NCBI GenBank assembly: GCA_022432975.1
Contig: CM039516.1
Coordinates: 34,249,157-34,313,156, forward strand
Direction: 5' to 3'
DNA length: 64,000 nucleotides
DNA from: Begonia masoniana
Lineage: Eukaryota; Streptophyta; Magnoliopsida; Cucurbitales; Begoniaceae
A program made the position numbers and the translations under genes. Shown here one piece after another: positions 1 through 15,241 of this stretch. The notes below the pieces were generated by a model that ran no database searches, was not told the origin of the DNA, and saw only the letters and a program-made list of their open reading frames with translations. Position 1 is the first letter of the stretch; every line of letters begins with the position of its first letter.

Positions 1-700
1 TTTCTTTAAGGACTACCTCTAGCATCTTCATGTGAATGTTTACAGACCTTAGCATGGGTTTCTAGTTCATTGCATCCACCATTTCCATACTGCAAAGAAG
101 CTTCTTCATTTGGTTAAACGTTCCCCAACTAACATTGTACTTGTTATTTTTATTTTCAAATCGCGTAGTTTTACTTTTTGTGTTGTGTTTTTTGCTTTTC
201 CAACCGTCAAATGAACTTGTTTCCTTCATAACATTTAAAGTTTAAGATCTGAATATGATGTTTGGCTTGCTGCTTGAATTAATGACTCACGTTTGGATGT
301 TGTTTTGCAGCAAAAGGGTATAGTCGATTGGTGTACAACTTTGGAGCAACCAATTTGTGCATACTTTTGGACACCCTTGTAACACCTTTTTATTCAGCTT
401 TATTCACGAAATATTTTGCTAATGTTTGCTATCATATGCTGATTTAACTTGTTTAAACATGACATGAAAGTTTAGGACTTAAAAGTAGTGTAAACCGAGA
501 CTTAAAGTAGAAGTATAAATTTGTTTTTATTGTTTAATGTAAAACCGTGACTAGCATGACCACTTTGTGTTATTTGTTACATGTGAACTTAGTAACATGC
601 ATGATAGGATTGAATGTTTAATATTCAGTAAAGCATGTCTGTTTAATATTCAACAAAGCATGTCTACTTTTCGTTTTTAACATGCATTGGTAAAGTGAAG
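1..700. other. AT-rich sequence, nothing recognised
   Basis: I see no coding similarity, RNA gene or clear LTR boundary here. Its position upstream of the Gypsy leader suggests it is older LTR or leader sequence of the same element, but I found no convincing TG start or tRNA primer-binding site. Confidence 0.3.
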
Positions 701-1217
701 GCTAGTTTGTTGATAGTGAATTTGACCCATTTAACATAGAAAGACCATAACTTTCGCTACGGATGTCGGATTTTTGCTCGTAAGATATCAAATCGAAGCT
801 CTCAAAGAGATCAAGATATAAGAAGTTGGTTTATCCCATGACAGGCCCATTTCAGGCCCAAAATTGACTGTTTAAGATCTCAAAATTGCGATCCAAATAT
901 TTTGATTAAACCTTAGACACTCTAGGTTAGAATTCTAGTTAGGTTCACTACCTTTTTCCTTTCTTAATACTTAGGTTTGTTTTAATTAGCTATTTTCCTT
1001 TCTAGACTTAGTCCAAAAAAAAAGCATGAAGACTAGAAGTGGAATCACACGAGAACCTGACTTAGACCGAGGTTAAGAACCGAATTAGGGTAAGGACATT
1101 CCCCAACCCGAGACTCACATCCCTCAAGAAGGAGAGTCAAGCATGTAAGGATAATTGAATGGCCTTAGTGGAGAAGTTAATAACCTAGGCCAATAACTTA
1201 GAGATCTAACCTTTGGC
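701..1217 (+). other. Probable 5' leader of CRM-like Gypsy element 1
   Basis: This non-coding stretch lies directly upstream of a Gypsy gag frame in the same orientation. It contains the block 'ccataactttcgctacgg', which I associate with leaders of plant Gypsy elements. The assignment rests mainly on position. Confidence 0.35.
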
Positions 1218-2516
1218 ATGCAACACATTATGGAGACCCTTAGCAAGCGAAATTTTAGAGAACCCTCCCGAGAGCCTATACCTACGGTGAGACCTGATAA
1301 TCCTAGAAGGAGGTCCAAAGACCAAGAACCCTCTCAAAATGTAGAAAGACCTGATAACCCTAGGAGGAGATTTCAAGACTTTGATTACCATGATGAGGAC
1401 GAATGGACCCTAGACGGAGAAGAAAATTTTTGCCCTAACCGAAGAAAGAATTATGAGGACCTTAGGAATGTCAAGCTACATGTACCACCCTTTGATGGAA
1501 CGTGTGATGGAGATACTTTTCTTGAGTGGATTAATAAGGTAGAAAAGGTCTTTTACTATTATGAGAATTCTGACAAAGTGAAAATCCAGTTAGTATCCGT
1601 AGAGCTTACAGGATATGCGTCCCTCTGGTGGTCCAACATTAAGCTCCAAAGACGACGGATAGGAGACGAACCCATTACCACGTGGAGAGTGATGAAGTCC
1701 CTGACTAATAGGTTCATACCCAGCCATTACTGACAAGATCTATTCATTCAAATCTAAAACTTACGACAAGGAAGTCAGTCCATTGAGGCATATCTTACTA
1801 AATTTGAAACTCTTAAGATCCGAGTAGACATGAAAGAATCTGAGGAGCAGGTTATTGCTCGATTCATTCAAGGAATGAATAGAGACATGGGAGATCCAAT
1901 TGAATTACACCTTACAGAGTCATTAGATACAATAGTTCACATGGCTATGACGATAGAGCGACAGCTTCATAGGAAAAGAAAAGCCAACTATCCTACTAAG
2001 TTCACCCCTATGATTACCCCTAAAGTCACACCTAAACCACTTGAGAAAAACAAGACCTTCGATAAGGCTGAAGGGAAGAAGTCTTTTACCTGTAGTTGAC
2101 CACCTAAGGAATCTAGTAGCAAGACCATAGTAGATCAAGCTAACCCACTTAGGGCGAGAGAAATCAAGTGTTATAAGTGTCACAGTTTGGGTCATATGAT
2201 GGCTCAATGCCCAAATTGACGAGTGATGATTATCAAAGAAGATACGGGAGAGGTTGAGAGTGTAGATGAGCAAGAGATGGAAGTAAAGGACGAAGTTGAC
2301 GAGGACAATGGCACTGAGGATGAAATTGTTCACACTCCCAATGGACCCTTACTTATGGTTAGGAGACGAGTCCTCGTAACTAAGAGCTCAGGCGAGGATT
2401 GTCAGCATGAGAACATCTTCCACAGTAGATGTCTCATCAAGGATAAGTTATGCTCTTTGATTATAGATGGAGGAAGCTGTGCCAATGTGGCATCAGATGA
2501 GCTAGTAAAGAAGTGA
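1218..2516 (+). pseudogene. Gag-protease remnant of CRM-like Ty3/Gypsy element 1
   Basis: One reading frame runs the whole length, broken by stops at 1731-1733, 1755-1757, 2097-2099 and 2217-2219. The first third is Gag-like (VPPFDGTCDGDTFLEWI, then a Trp-Trp pair in SLWWSN), as in plant retrotransposon Gag proteins. A CCHC zinc knuckle, C-YK-C-HSLG-H-MMAQ-C, sits at 2169-2210 and would bind genomic RNA. An acidic linker follows, then a retropepsin-like start, LIIDGGSCANVAS (about 2458-2496), with DGGS where many families have DTGA. This is the form seen in CRM-type chromoviruses. The frame is cut by a TRIM at 2514, and the distal protease resumes after it at 2880. All four stops are explicable as C-to-T changes in CGA or CAA codons. 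It is non-functional. Confidence 0.85.
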
Positions 2517-2874
2517 TGTGATACCACATCGGAAACAGAGAGTTGCCTGGGCTAATATATATATTGGGTCCAAACCTCCACTCTTAAATGCCCTTTTGGG
2601 AGGAGTAAGGGACCCAATATCATATCATTTAGTATCAAAGCCTCACTTCTGTGGGCCGGTTAGGCAGCACATCAGGCAGACCGCCGATTGAGGCAGCCAT
2701 CCTATGGGATGTCTCGGTCAGATTGCCGACTGAGGCAGTCGCCCTTAAAGGGTGAAGGGATGATGTGATACCACATCGGAAACAGAGAGTTGCCTGGGCT
2801 AATATATATATTGGGTCTAAACCTCCACTCTTAAGTGCGCTTTTGGGAGGAGTAAGGGACCCGATATCATATCA
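2514..2874. mobile_element. TRIM-type miniature LTR retrotransposon (361 bp)
   Basis: Two 114-bp direct repeats (2514-2627 and 2761-2874) begin TGATGTGATACC and end CATATCA, so they have TG...CA termini, and they differ at only four positions. A 5-bp target duplication AGAAG flanks the element (2509-2513 and 2875-2879). Just inside the left repeat, TTAGTATCAAAGCC (from about 2629) resembles an initiator-Met tRNA primer-binding site. Just before the right repeat, AAAGGGTGAAGGGA (2747-2760) is a polypurine tract. The 133-bp interior has no coding capacity. These features define a terminal-repeat retrotransposon in miniature, which would be mobilised by proteins from a larger LTR element. It sits in the protease region of a Gypsy remnant, and its first bases supply that frame's stop codon. 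Confidence 0.92.
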
Positions 2875-3240
2875 AGAAGTTAGGTTTAAAGACGACTACG
2901 CATCCCCACCCTTATAAGTTGCGATGGTTAGATGATAGGGATGATTTCAAGGTCTCTCAACAAGTGAGAGTAGATTTTGTTTTAGGAAAATATAAGATTC
3001 TGTTTTATGTGATGTTGATGTACCTCGTAGGCCCATTACCCGATCCCAGACCCGAGTCCACAATTTTACTAACACACTTGTCTCTTTTGCAGGTCATGGT
3101 TCGTGTGAAGACTTAGAGGACACCGTGGACGACTTGAAGTGAGAGATTAAAGCTGGGGACGCTGACCAACCAAAGCATCTACTCATGTGGAAAGACTAAA
3201 GAGGCACCTTAATGCTCACATGGGAATTGTCTTCCCGAAC
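2875..3240 (+). pseudogene. Distal protease joined to Pol C-terminus, with large pol deletion
   Basis: After the TRIM the protease frame continues with HPHPYKLRWLDD and FKVSQQVRVDFVLGKYK, the block that follows the protease core in CRM-like Gypsy elements. Near 3013-3021 it jumps to a sequence matching the extreme C-terminus of Pol. Its 'gatgtacctcgtaggccc' corresponds to the VPRRPITRSQ coding region of the sister element at 30525-30560. Reverse transcriptase, RNase H and integrase, several kb in all, are therefore missing. The tail (3090-3200) still parallels the sister element's C-terminal and 3' flanking sequence. Confidence 0.75.
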
Positions 3241-3386
3241 TTTGATATTTGTTGCTTTTTTGAAATTTCGAACTTATTGGCAAACGTTGGCCTTCTTGTT
3301 TAAACTTTATTATATGCATGTTAGGATTATATGGATGTTAGGATTAGATGAATGATAGGATTAGTTTGTGGGTGATTGGCCATTGA

Positions 3387-4700
<1,314 letters not shown>

Positions 4701-5225
4701 TTGGTGTTTGTAACTTTTTTTGGTTGATTTATGAGTAGCCACGGATTTCTCTCTCAATAGAAGAAGAAGCTTGGAGCAAGGAGCTTCCAAGGTAAGCTCG
4801 GTTGACAACAACCGAAGGGTTACGCCCCCGAACCATTCTTCTAGCTTGGTAGCTAGTTGGAGTGGATTTTGCCACCTCCTTCTCCACTCTTTTGAGAGCG
4901 GAAAATAGCAAGGAGTGGCCATAACCGATTCCTTGAATCGAGTTATCTTCCTTGGAAGAAACTCTTGCCGGAAGCTCCATTGAAGCCCTCACCGGCCGAC
5001 TCTCGGAAAACAGTCCATAAATCCTTCATCTTAACGAATCTGGACCAAGATTTTCACCAGCACACACATCACTCACTTCACAAGATTCATCTAAAATTTC
5101 ATTAAATTTCGAGCACGTTTGATATTTCTTTTACATTTTTCATTCTCGGATTTACTCGGATTTGTGTCACCCGGAGCTAACGGTCATCTTCGAGTTCTTG
5201 CGTCCTATTTCCAGGTCGGAGCTCA

Positions 5226-5359
5226 TCAGATGTGGTACCTATGAGTGCAAGCCACTTGCTTCTAGGTCTAGTTTGGAGGAAAGACTATTAGGTTAGCACC
5301 CATGACTCTCGAGCAGATATCTAAGGATGATTTTGCGAGAAAGAAGGTTAAGAACAAAG
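5226..5359 (+). other. Possible primer-binding site and leader of another Gypsy copy
   Basis: The sequence TGGTACCTATGAGTGCAAGCC (about 5231-5251) loosely matches the common plant TGGTATCAGAGC primer-binding site. It is followed by a short open frame starting at 5302 (MTLEQISKDDFARKK) that runs straight into the 17-mer array. If this is correct, the preceding LTR is followed by internal sequence again, as in a tandem LTR-internal-LTR-internal array. The match is weak. Confidence 0.3.
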
Positions 5360-8300
5360 CACCGATAGACTACATCCACCGATAGACTACATCCACCGAT
5401 AGACTACATCCACCGATAGACTACATCCACCGATAGACTACATCCACCGATAGACTACATCCACCGATAGACTACATCCACCGATAGACTACATCCACCG
5501 ATAGACTACATCCACCGATAGACTACATCCACCGATAGACTACATCCACCGATAGACTACATCCACCGATAGACTACATCCACCGATAGACTACATCCAC
5601 CGATAGACTACATCCACCGATAGACTACATCCACCGATAGACTACATCCACCGATAGACTACATCCACCGATAGACTACATCCACCGATAGACTACATCC
5701 ACCGATAGACTACATCCACCGATAGACTACATCCACCGATAGACTACATCCACCGATAGACTACATCCACCGATAGACTACATCCACCGATAGACTACAT
5801 CCACCGATAGACTACATCCACCGATAGACTACATCCACCGATAGACTACATCCACCGATAGACTACATCCACCGATAGACTACATCCACCGATAGACTAC
5901 ATCCACCGATAGACTACATCCACCGATAGACTACATCCACCGATAGACTACATCCACCGATAGACTACATCCACCGATAGACTACATCCACCGATAGACT
6001 ACATCCACCGATAGACTACATCCACCGATAGACTACATCCACCGATAGACTACATCCACCGATAGACTACATCCACCGATAGACTACATCCACCGATAGA
6101 CTACATCCACCGATAGACTACATCCACCGATAGACTACATCCACCGATAGACTACATCCACCGATAGACTACATCCACCGATAGACTACATCCACCGATA
6201 GACTACATCCACCGATAGACTACATCCACCGATAGACTACATCCACCGATAGACTACATCCACCGATAGACTACATCCACCGATAGACTACATCCACCGA
6301 TAGACTACATCCACCGATAGACTACATCCACCGATAGACTACATCCACCGATAGACTACATCCACCGATAGACTACATCCACCGATAGACTACATCCACC
6401 GATAGACTACATCCACCGATAGACTACATCCACCGATAGACTACATCCACCGATAGACTACATCCACCGATAGACTACATCCACCGATAGACTACATCCA
6501 CCGATAGACTACATCCACCGATAGACTACATCCACCGATAGACTACATCCACCGATAGACTACATCCACCGATAGACTACATCCACCGATAGACTACATC
6601 CACCGATAGACTACATCCACCGATAGACTACATCCACCGATAGACTACATCCACCGATAGACTACATCCACCGATAGACTACATCCACCGATAGACTACA
6701 TCCACCGATAGACTACATCCACCGATAGACTACATCCACCGATAGACTACATCCACCGATAGACTACATCCACCGATAGACTACATCCACCGATAGACTA
6801 CATCCACCGATAGACTACATCCACCGATAGACTACATCCACCGATAGACTACATCCACCGATAGACTACATCCACCGATAGACTACATCCACCGATAGAC
6901 TACATCCACCGATAGACTACATCCACCGATAGACTACATCCACCGATAGACTACATCCACCGATAGACTACATCCACCGATAGACTACATCCACCGATAG
7001 ACTACATCCACCGATAGACTACATCCACCGATAGACTACATCCACCGATAGACTACATCCACCGATAGACTACATCCACCGATAGACTACATCCACCGAT
7101 AGACTACATCCACCGATAGACTACATCCACCGATAGACTACATCCACCGATAGACTACATCCACCGATAGACTACATCCACCGATAGACTACATCCACCG
7201 ATAGACTACATCCACCGATAGACTACATCCACCGATAGACTACATCCACCGATAGACTACATCCACCGATAGACTACATCCACCGATAGACTACATCCAC
7301 CGATAGACTACATCCACCGATAGACTACATCCACCGATAGACTACATCCACCGATAGACTACATCCACCGATAGACTACATCCACCGATAGACTACATCC
7401 ACCGATAGACTACATCCACCGATAGACTACATCCACCGATAGACTACATCCACCGATAGACTACATCCACCGATAGACTACATCCACCGATAGACTACAT
7501 CCACCGATAGACTACATCCACCGATAGACTACATCCACCGATAGACTACATCCACCGATAGACTACATCCACCGATAGACTACATCCACCGATAGACTAC
7601 ATCCACCGATAGACTACATCCACCGATAGACTACATCCACCGATAGACTACATCCACCGATAGACTACATCCACCGATAGACTACATCCACCGATAGACT
7701 ACATCCACCGATAGACTACATCCACCGATAGACTACATCCACCGATAGACTACATCCACCGATAGACTACATCCACCGATAGACTACATCCACCGATAGA
7801 CTACATCCACCGATAGACTACATCCACCGATAGACTACATCCACCGATAGACTACATCCACCGATAGACTACATCCACCGATAGACTACATCCACCGATA
7901 GACTACATCCACCGATAGACTACATCCACCGATAGACTACATCCACCGATAGACTACATCCACCGATAGACTACATCCACCGATAGACTACATCCACCGA
8001 TAGACTACATCCACCGATAGACTACATCCACCGATAGACTACATCCACCGATAGACTACATCCACCGATAGACTACATCCACCGATAGACTACATCCACC
8101 GATAGACTACATCCACCGATAGACTACATCCACCGATAGACTACATCCACCGATAGACTACATCCACCGATAGACTACATCCACCGATAGACTACATCCA
8201 CCGATAGACTACATCCACCGATAGACTACATCCACCGATAGACTACATCCACCGATAGACTACATCCACCGATAGACTACATCCACCGATAGACTACATC

Positions 8301-8634
8301 CACCGATAGACTACATCCACCGATAGACTACATCCACCGATAGACTACATCCACCGATAGACTACATCCACCGATAGACTACATCCACCGATAGACTACA
8401 TCCACCGATAGACTACATCCACCGATAGACTACATCCACCGATAGACTACATCCACCGATAGACTACATCCACCGATAGACTACATCCACCGATAGACTA
8501 CATCCACCGATAGACTACATCCACCGATAGATTACATCCACCGATAGACTACATCCACCGATAGACTACATCCACTGATAGACTACATCCACCGATAGAT
8601 TACATTCACCGATAGACTACATCCACCGATAGAC
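5360..8634. repeat. 17-bp tandem array (CACCGATAGACTACATC)n, about 3.3 kb
   Basis: About 193 copies of a 17-mer. Units are identical for roughly the first 3.15 kb. Only the last six or so (8530-8634) carry substitutions (ATTACATCC, CACTGATAG, TACATTCACC). The right edge therefore looks like the old degenerate part and the rest like recent homogenisation. The unit contains stop codons. It resembles single motifs in the neighbouring LTR (CATCTACCGATAG at 10568, CATCCACCGGTGG at 10646). It occupies the place where other LTRs here carry their palindrome cluster, the 3' side of a minus-strand LTR. Confidence 0.95.
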
Positions 8635-9165
8635 AATAAAACTCAACATAACAACATATCAACCATTTTCACTCTAAACAAAGAAAAACTCCGACTACCA
8701 AAAGAGCTTGTACATTTTACTGAAAACCGTTCAAAATAACATAAGTCCTCAACTTCCTAGAAGTATCCAGCAAAGCAATGACCTCTAAACCAAATCATGT
8801 TTTTCATACTCAGAACAAGAAAACCATAAAGTTGTTGAAAAACATCAAAAATACTAATGTTATTAAAATCCTCTGCACACTTCCACAAAACACTTAACCA
8901 CTGAAACTTCATATATAGACAACAGTTTAACCTCCTCATCAGAATCACCAAGCCATGACATTGAAGTGCTCCCCCAACAAGCCTAGTCCTCAATATGCTC
9001 AGAGAACGCACCTTCTGAGGCTTCTTCACCTACATCACAAAACTCATCTATTAGCCTAATGCTAAGTAAGTAAAGTAATAATGAAATGATATGCTGAAAC
9101 ATAAATCCTAGTCATGCAGTTTCTACTTTCACATCTCGGTTGCATTCACGTTCTTACTCTGATCT

Positions 9166-9350
9166 GATCCCTCGGTTCCATTGGGAGTTGGATCATTTTT
9201 TCCAAAGTCATATATCCTCTTCATAAATTAAGAGGCGGATTAGTTCCCTTAAGAGCTGATCTGATCCTAAATTCCATTGGGAGCGGATCAATTTTTCCAA
9301 AGTCATACATCCTCTTTATGAATTAAGGGGCGAATTAGTTCAATTAACAG
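9166..9350. repeat. Tandem duplication of about 92 bp inside LTR A
   Basis: Two adjacent copies begin TGATCTGATCC and share 'ttccattgggag', 'tttttccaaagtcata' and 'aattaagaggcg/aattaaggggcg'. Comparable duplicated blocks occur at the same relative position, upstream of the acceptor-like block, in the LTRs near 49.9, 60.4 and 62.7 kb. Confidence 0.8.
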
Positions 9351-9443
9351 CTGTTCTAATACATTCTGTTCATACATTGCCATGTCATACATGTAAATTC
9401 ATTTTCATGTTCTTTCCAAAACATGATACATGACATACAGAAA

Positions 9444-10549
<1,106 letters not shown>

Positions 10550-10559
10550 CAAAACATCT

Positions 10560-11230
10560 CTTAAACTGCATCTACCGATAGAGTCATAAACTCACATCGC
10601 ACCCAAGATCACGTGCCCGCCACACGACACATCTGACTCCAACCAGCAATAGACATCCACCGGTGGTCATGGGCATTGCACGTGTCTAATTAAAGACATC
10701 TCTCGGTCTCGAACATTCTCCACTAGAAGGTTCTATATAACCACTACATTGACCGGTGGTCATGCGCGCCCCGCGTGACTAATTAAAATATTACTCGGGC
10801 ACTAAACAACAAGAAAATACTCACATCATCCGGTGGCTAAACGACAAAGACACATTCTCATCATCCGATGACTAAACGAACAACTACATTCCATCATCCG
10901 GTGACTAAACATACTACATCATCCAGTGAGGAAACATACTACATCATCCGGTGAGGAAACATACTACATCATCCGGTGACTCATATCTTCCGGTGTTTGA
11001 AACACACTACTCCTACCGATTACTAGACGACAAAATCACACTTACATCGCCCGGTGGAGAAACACTTTACATCTTCCGATCACTAGATGACAAAATACCT
11101 TTCATATCATCCGGTGTTTGAAGCATACTACATCATCCGGTGACTAATTGTTCAACTTCTATCATTTGACATCCGCCGATGACGTCAGCCGGATGATTGC
11201 CTCATCCAGCTTCTATCATACGGTGGTAAA
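10560..11230. repeat. Cluster of CCGG-centred palindromic motifs in LTR B
   Basis: More than a dozen short motifs are spaced roughly 20-60 bp apart: CATCCACCGGTGG (contains the palindrome CCACCGGTGG), TTGACCGGTGGTC, and many TCATCCGGTGA variants followed by CTAAAC or GGAAAC. CpG and the inverted symmetry are retained in most. Some copies decay to CCGATGA or CCAGTGA. The cluster lies between the acceptor-like block and the LTR 3' end. Confidence 0.8.
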
Positions 11231-13534
11231 ACATTATAATCATCAAACAACTTCATCCAACAGAAAATACCACAACTCACTCAAATCTTAACATAGTAAC
11301 TATAAACCTCAATGAGTAAGAATCATAGACTCATCTAGAATACACATAGCGGAAGACCTAAGCAAAACAGACCATTCAATAATCCTTAAAATCATTATCA
11401 GACTCTGAAGTCTAATCAATCAAATATGAATCTCATTGTTATAAGAAATCCTATCTTACTTAGACATCTGTTTATCATAAACTTCACTGACATACTATGA
11501 GCATAACCAGGGGACTTAATCGCCTGTCCAGCCTTGCACTGTCATTCTGAGCATCCTCTAGCAACCAACTTTAAGCATCATGTCTGGATTAGAAATCCTC
11601 ACCTGTGAACTCTTCACCTACATCATAAGGTTTAACTATAAGCATAATGCTTAGTAAGGAATGCAACACTAACATGGGTGCATGAATGTATCATTCAGGA
11701 AACACATGCTCATAAGTTTTTTCTTGTTCATATCTTTGCTCGTAATCATCATTCATAATCATTGATCATATTCTTCATTTAAGTTGTGTGGATTAAGAGA
11801 GGATTTGTGCCGGTAAAGGGGGTTCGACAGTGAGTTTGATCTTGGTCCCTACTGCGGGTCGTATTCATATGTCCCTCTTTTGGACTGTGACATACGCCGA
11901 ACCGCCCCCAACCCTCACTTAGTCCACGTTGCATAAGTTTTATCTTCTTACTTTATTCATGAGAAAATCATGCTCTTAAAACATTTTCACATGCATAAAA
12001 TAGTCATGATGCATGTACATGGAAATTCCTAAATCATCAAGCTATAGAACGGAGCATCCATCCAACATGCAAACTTACCATTAAACTAAACATCAACATA
12101 AGTACTAGACAGTAGCATAAATAGTCTCTAATCGTCATATCAGTTGCTATCTAGCATCCCTGTGATGTAGGGCCCTAATGGCTGGAAATCCTATACATTC
12201 ACTTACCTGGTCTCCTTAGAAAAATCTGAGTCTCTTCTCTTCGGACTTCTTCACCTAAAACATTTACATTGTAGTAGTTAAAACTAAATTCTATTAGTTC
12301 TAATCACAAGTCATCCTAGGGTCTAATAGCTAAAGTCATTCCCGAATCCTTAGTCTAATACTCTGTGCAGTCTGAAATCCAAAAAACCGAAATAGACAGA
12401 CTCGACTATCGGTTACTCGGGGTTGGTTGTTTTTAAATGTCCAGAATCGATTCGGAATGACATTACCACGCTCAGATTTTAAAATGTCCTTATTAATACT
12501 CGGCCATTAAAGAATCCGAAACTCCAATACCGAGCTGAAAACAGAGCTTAACAACTAACAGATAACTACATTGCCTATTTCATACCTTGGGTGTGGATTC
12601 GTAGGGAATGCAGGCCTGAAGCCGGTCGTCGACGAGAAGGATCACTGGTAACAGAGAGCGAGAGCTCGGGAGAGAAGAAATCACCGAGAGTAGAAGATGT
12701 CGGCTACAGTGGTTTAAATGAAGTTTGAATCCTTTCCATTTTCTTTATATACCGGTCTCAAACCTCCATTATTACAACTTTGCCACTCAACCTAGTTTAA
12801 ATCCACATGTAATTAATTAAACTCAGCATAAAATTCTAAACTGGGAAAAATTAACTAAACACGACCGTTAAAACGGTTAAGAAAATCACCTGGTCGTTAT
12901 TTCGGGTGTTACAGAAAACATACAAACAAGCATAAACCTACTGTTTTGTGATGTAGACCCGAAGGCACACACATACTCTACTTACTTGACTTCCTGGAAA
13001 AAGTTGGGTTGCAAGCTATCTCGGGATTTTGCTCAGCTAAAATCATAAACAGAGCGTTAATTCAATCTTCACTATAACTCATTCTAAACCATTCAGAAAC
13101 CTAAGGAAGCTAACTTGGAACTCTATTACTCGTGCATTCCCGGTTTATCATCAAAACCCGAACCTACTCTCATTCACAGCATTCCCAAAACACACATTGT
13201 ACTCTCTCTGCTATCTAGCCACTAAAACTCAAAGAAAAATGAAGGAAAACTCACCTAGATTGAGGAGAGAAAATCGGAGAGAAAATCACCTGGAGAGCTC
13301 AGCTGAGCTTGAGTTGAAATACCGAAAGAGGGAGTATAGAGAATAGTGGCGGCTACAGTGAATTAATCACAAAACCTCTTTCCTTAAATAGGTTATCACT
13401 ATAAACCTCTATTTACCATTATGCCCTTACATAGTCATTTATTAACATAATCACTAATTCTCCCAACTTTTATAAAACGTACACTACAAGTTGATAAAGT
13501 AAATTGGTTCAATGAGACCGGGTGTTACATATAG

Positions 13535-15241
13535 AATGAACCCTGAGGAGACCAAGAAACTCCAGAATCAAGTATAAGAATTGTTGGACAAATGATACAT
13601 CCGAGAGTTCATGAGCCCCTGTGTCGTTCCCTCACTATTGGTGCCCAAGAAAGATGGCACAATGAGGATGTGTGTTGATAGCCAAACTATTAATCAAATC
13701 ATCATGAAATATATATTTCTCATCCCTAGGCTCGAGGACATGTCAGATGAGCTCAGTGGAGCAACTATATTTTCGAAGGTGGACCTTAAGAGTGGTTACC
13801 ACCAGATACGAATGAAAGAGGGTGACAAGTGAAATACCGCGTTTAAGACTAAGTACGGGCTATTTGAGTGGATGGTGATGCCCTTTGGGTTATCTAACGC
13901 GCCTAGTACTTTAATGAGACTTATGCACCACGTACTTAAGGATTTCTAGGGAAGTTTGTAGTTGTCTATTTTAACGACATATTGGTGTATAGTCTAGACC
14001 TTCCACAACATCTTAACCATCTCACTATACTTTTCCAAACCCTACGAAAAGCTTAATTATATGGAAATTTAAGCAAATGTTCATTCGCACAAGACAATGT
14101 TTATTTCCTAGGGTTTGTCATTTTTAAAGATAGAATGGAAGCCGATGTTGACAAGATCAAGGTCATTAAAGATTGACCTACACCTAATTTCATATCTGAG
14201 ATACGTAGCTTCCATGGACTAGCCTTTTTCTGTAGGAGGTTTATCAAAGACTTTAGCTCAATAGTCTCACCATTTACGAATTGCACAAAGAAAAACAAAG
14301 AGTTTACTTGGACCCCTGCTTGCCAAAAGAGTTTTGAGCTAATTAAGGACAAGTTATGCCACTCACCAGTGCTAGCACTCCTGGATTTTAGTACAGTATT
14401 TGAAATTAAGAGTGACGCTTCTGGAGTAGGCATAGGAGCCGTACTCATGCAAGAAGGGAAACCCATTACATTCTTTAGTGAGAAGTTGAAAGGAGTCGTG
14501 CTCAATTACTCCACTGACAGCATTACCTCTTGTCTAGAGAGTTTGTTATCAATACTGATCATCAAGCCTTGAGAAATATCAAAAGTCAGCACAAGTTAAA
14601 CAAGAGGCATGCAAAATGGGTAGAGTTCTTAGAGAGGTTCTCATATATTCTGAAGTATGTAAAAGGGGAAAATAATATAGTCGCAGATGCACTTTTGAGG
14701 AAATGCATTCCAATTACTGAGTTAGGGACTAGATTATTTGTTTTTGATTGGATTAAGCATACCTATGAATCCAACCATGACTTTGGATCTTATTACACCA
14801 AGTGCAAGGAAAAGGTCGAAGGAGACTATCGACTTATGGATGACTACTTATTGAGAGCAGGAAAATTGTGTATCCCGCAAGGAAGTTTAAGGCGATGTCT
14901 GGTAAAAGAAGCGCATTGTGGAGGATTAGTGAGTTATTTCGGGGAAAAGAAGACCATTAATATACTTAAGGAACACTTCTACTGGCCACACATGAAAAGA
15001 GACGTGCACCGCATGGTGGAAACATGCGTCATCTGCAAGAAAGCCAAGAGTAAGGTTCTACCACAAGGCTTATATATGCCTTTACCCATTCCCTCACACC
15101 CTTGGATTGAAGTCAGTATGGACTTCATTTTGGGAATGCAACAGACTGCTCGTAATAAGGATTCGATCATGGTGGTTGTGGATCGTTTCTCCAAGATGGC
15201 ACATTTCATTCCTTGTGCAAAAATGGATGACGCAATAGTAG
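13535..15241 (+). pseudogene. CRM-like Gypsy element 2: RT, RNase H and N-terminal integrase
   Basis: The frame starts RMNPEETKKLQNQV, a block just upstream of the fingers of Gypsy reverse transcriptase. RT blocks follow: [31 protein letters not shown] and [11 protein letters not shown]. The catalytic motif reads Y-F-N-D instead of Y-x-D-D (about 13970-13981), so the RT would be inactive. RNase H has [18 protein letters not shown] and [11 protein letters not shown]. Integrase has a damaged HHCC domain (CVICKKAK present, one His lost) and core start SMDFILG...VVVDRFSKMAHFIP. Several stops and a frameshift near 14530 break it. The 5' side is replaced by LTR A and the frame is split at 15241 by the Tekay element. 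It resumes at 29761. Confidence 0.85.
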
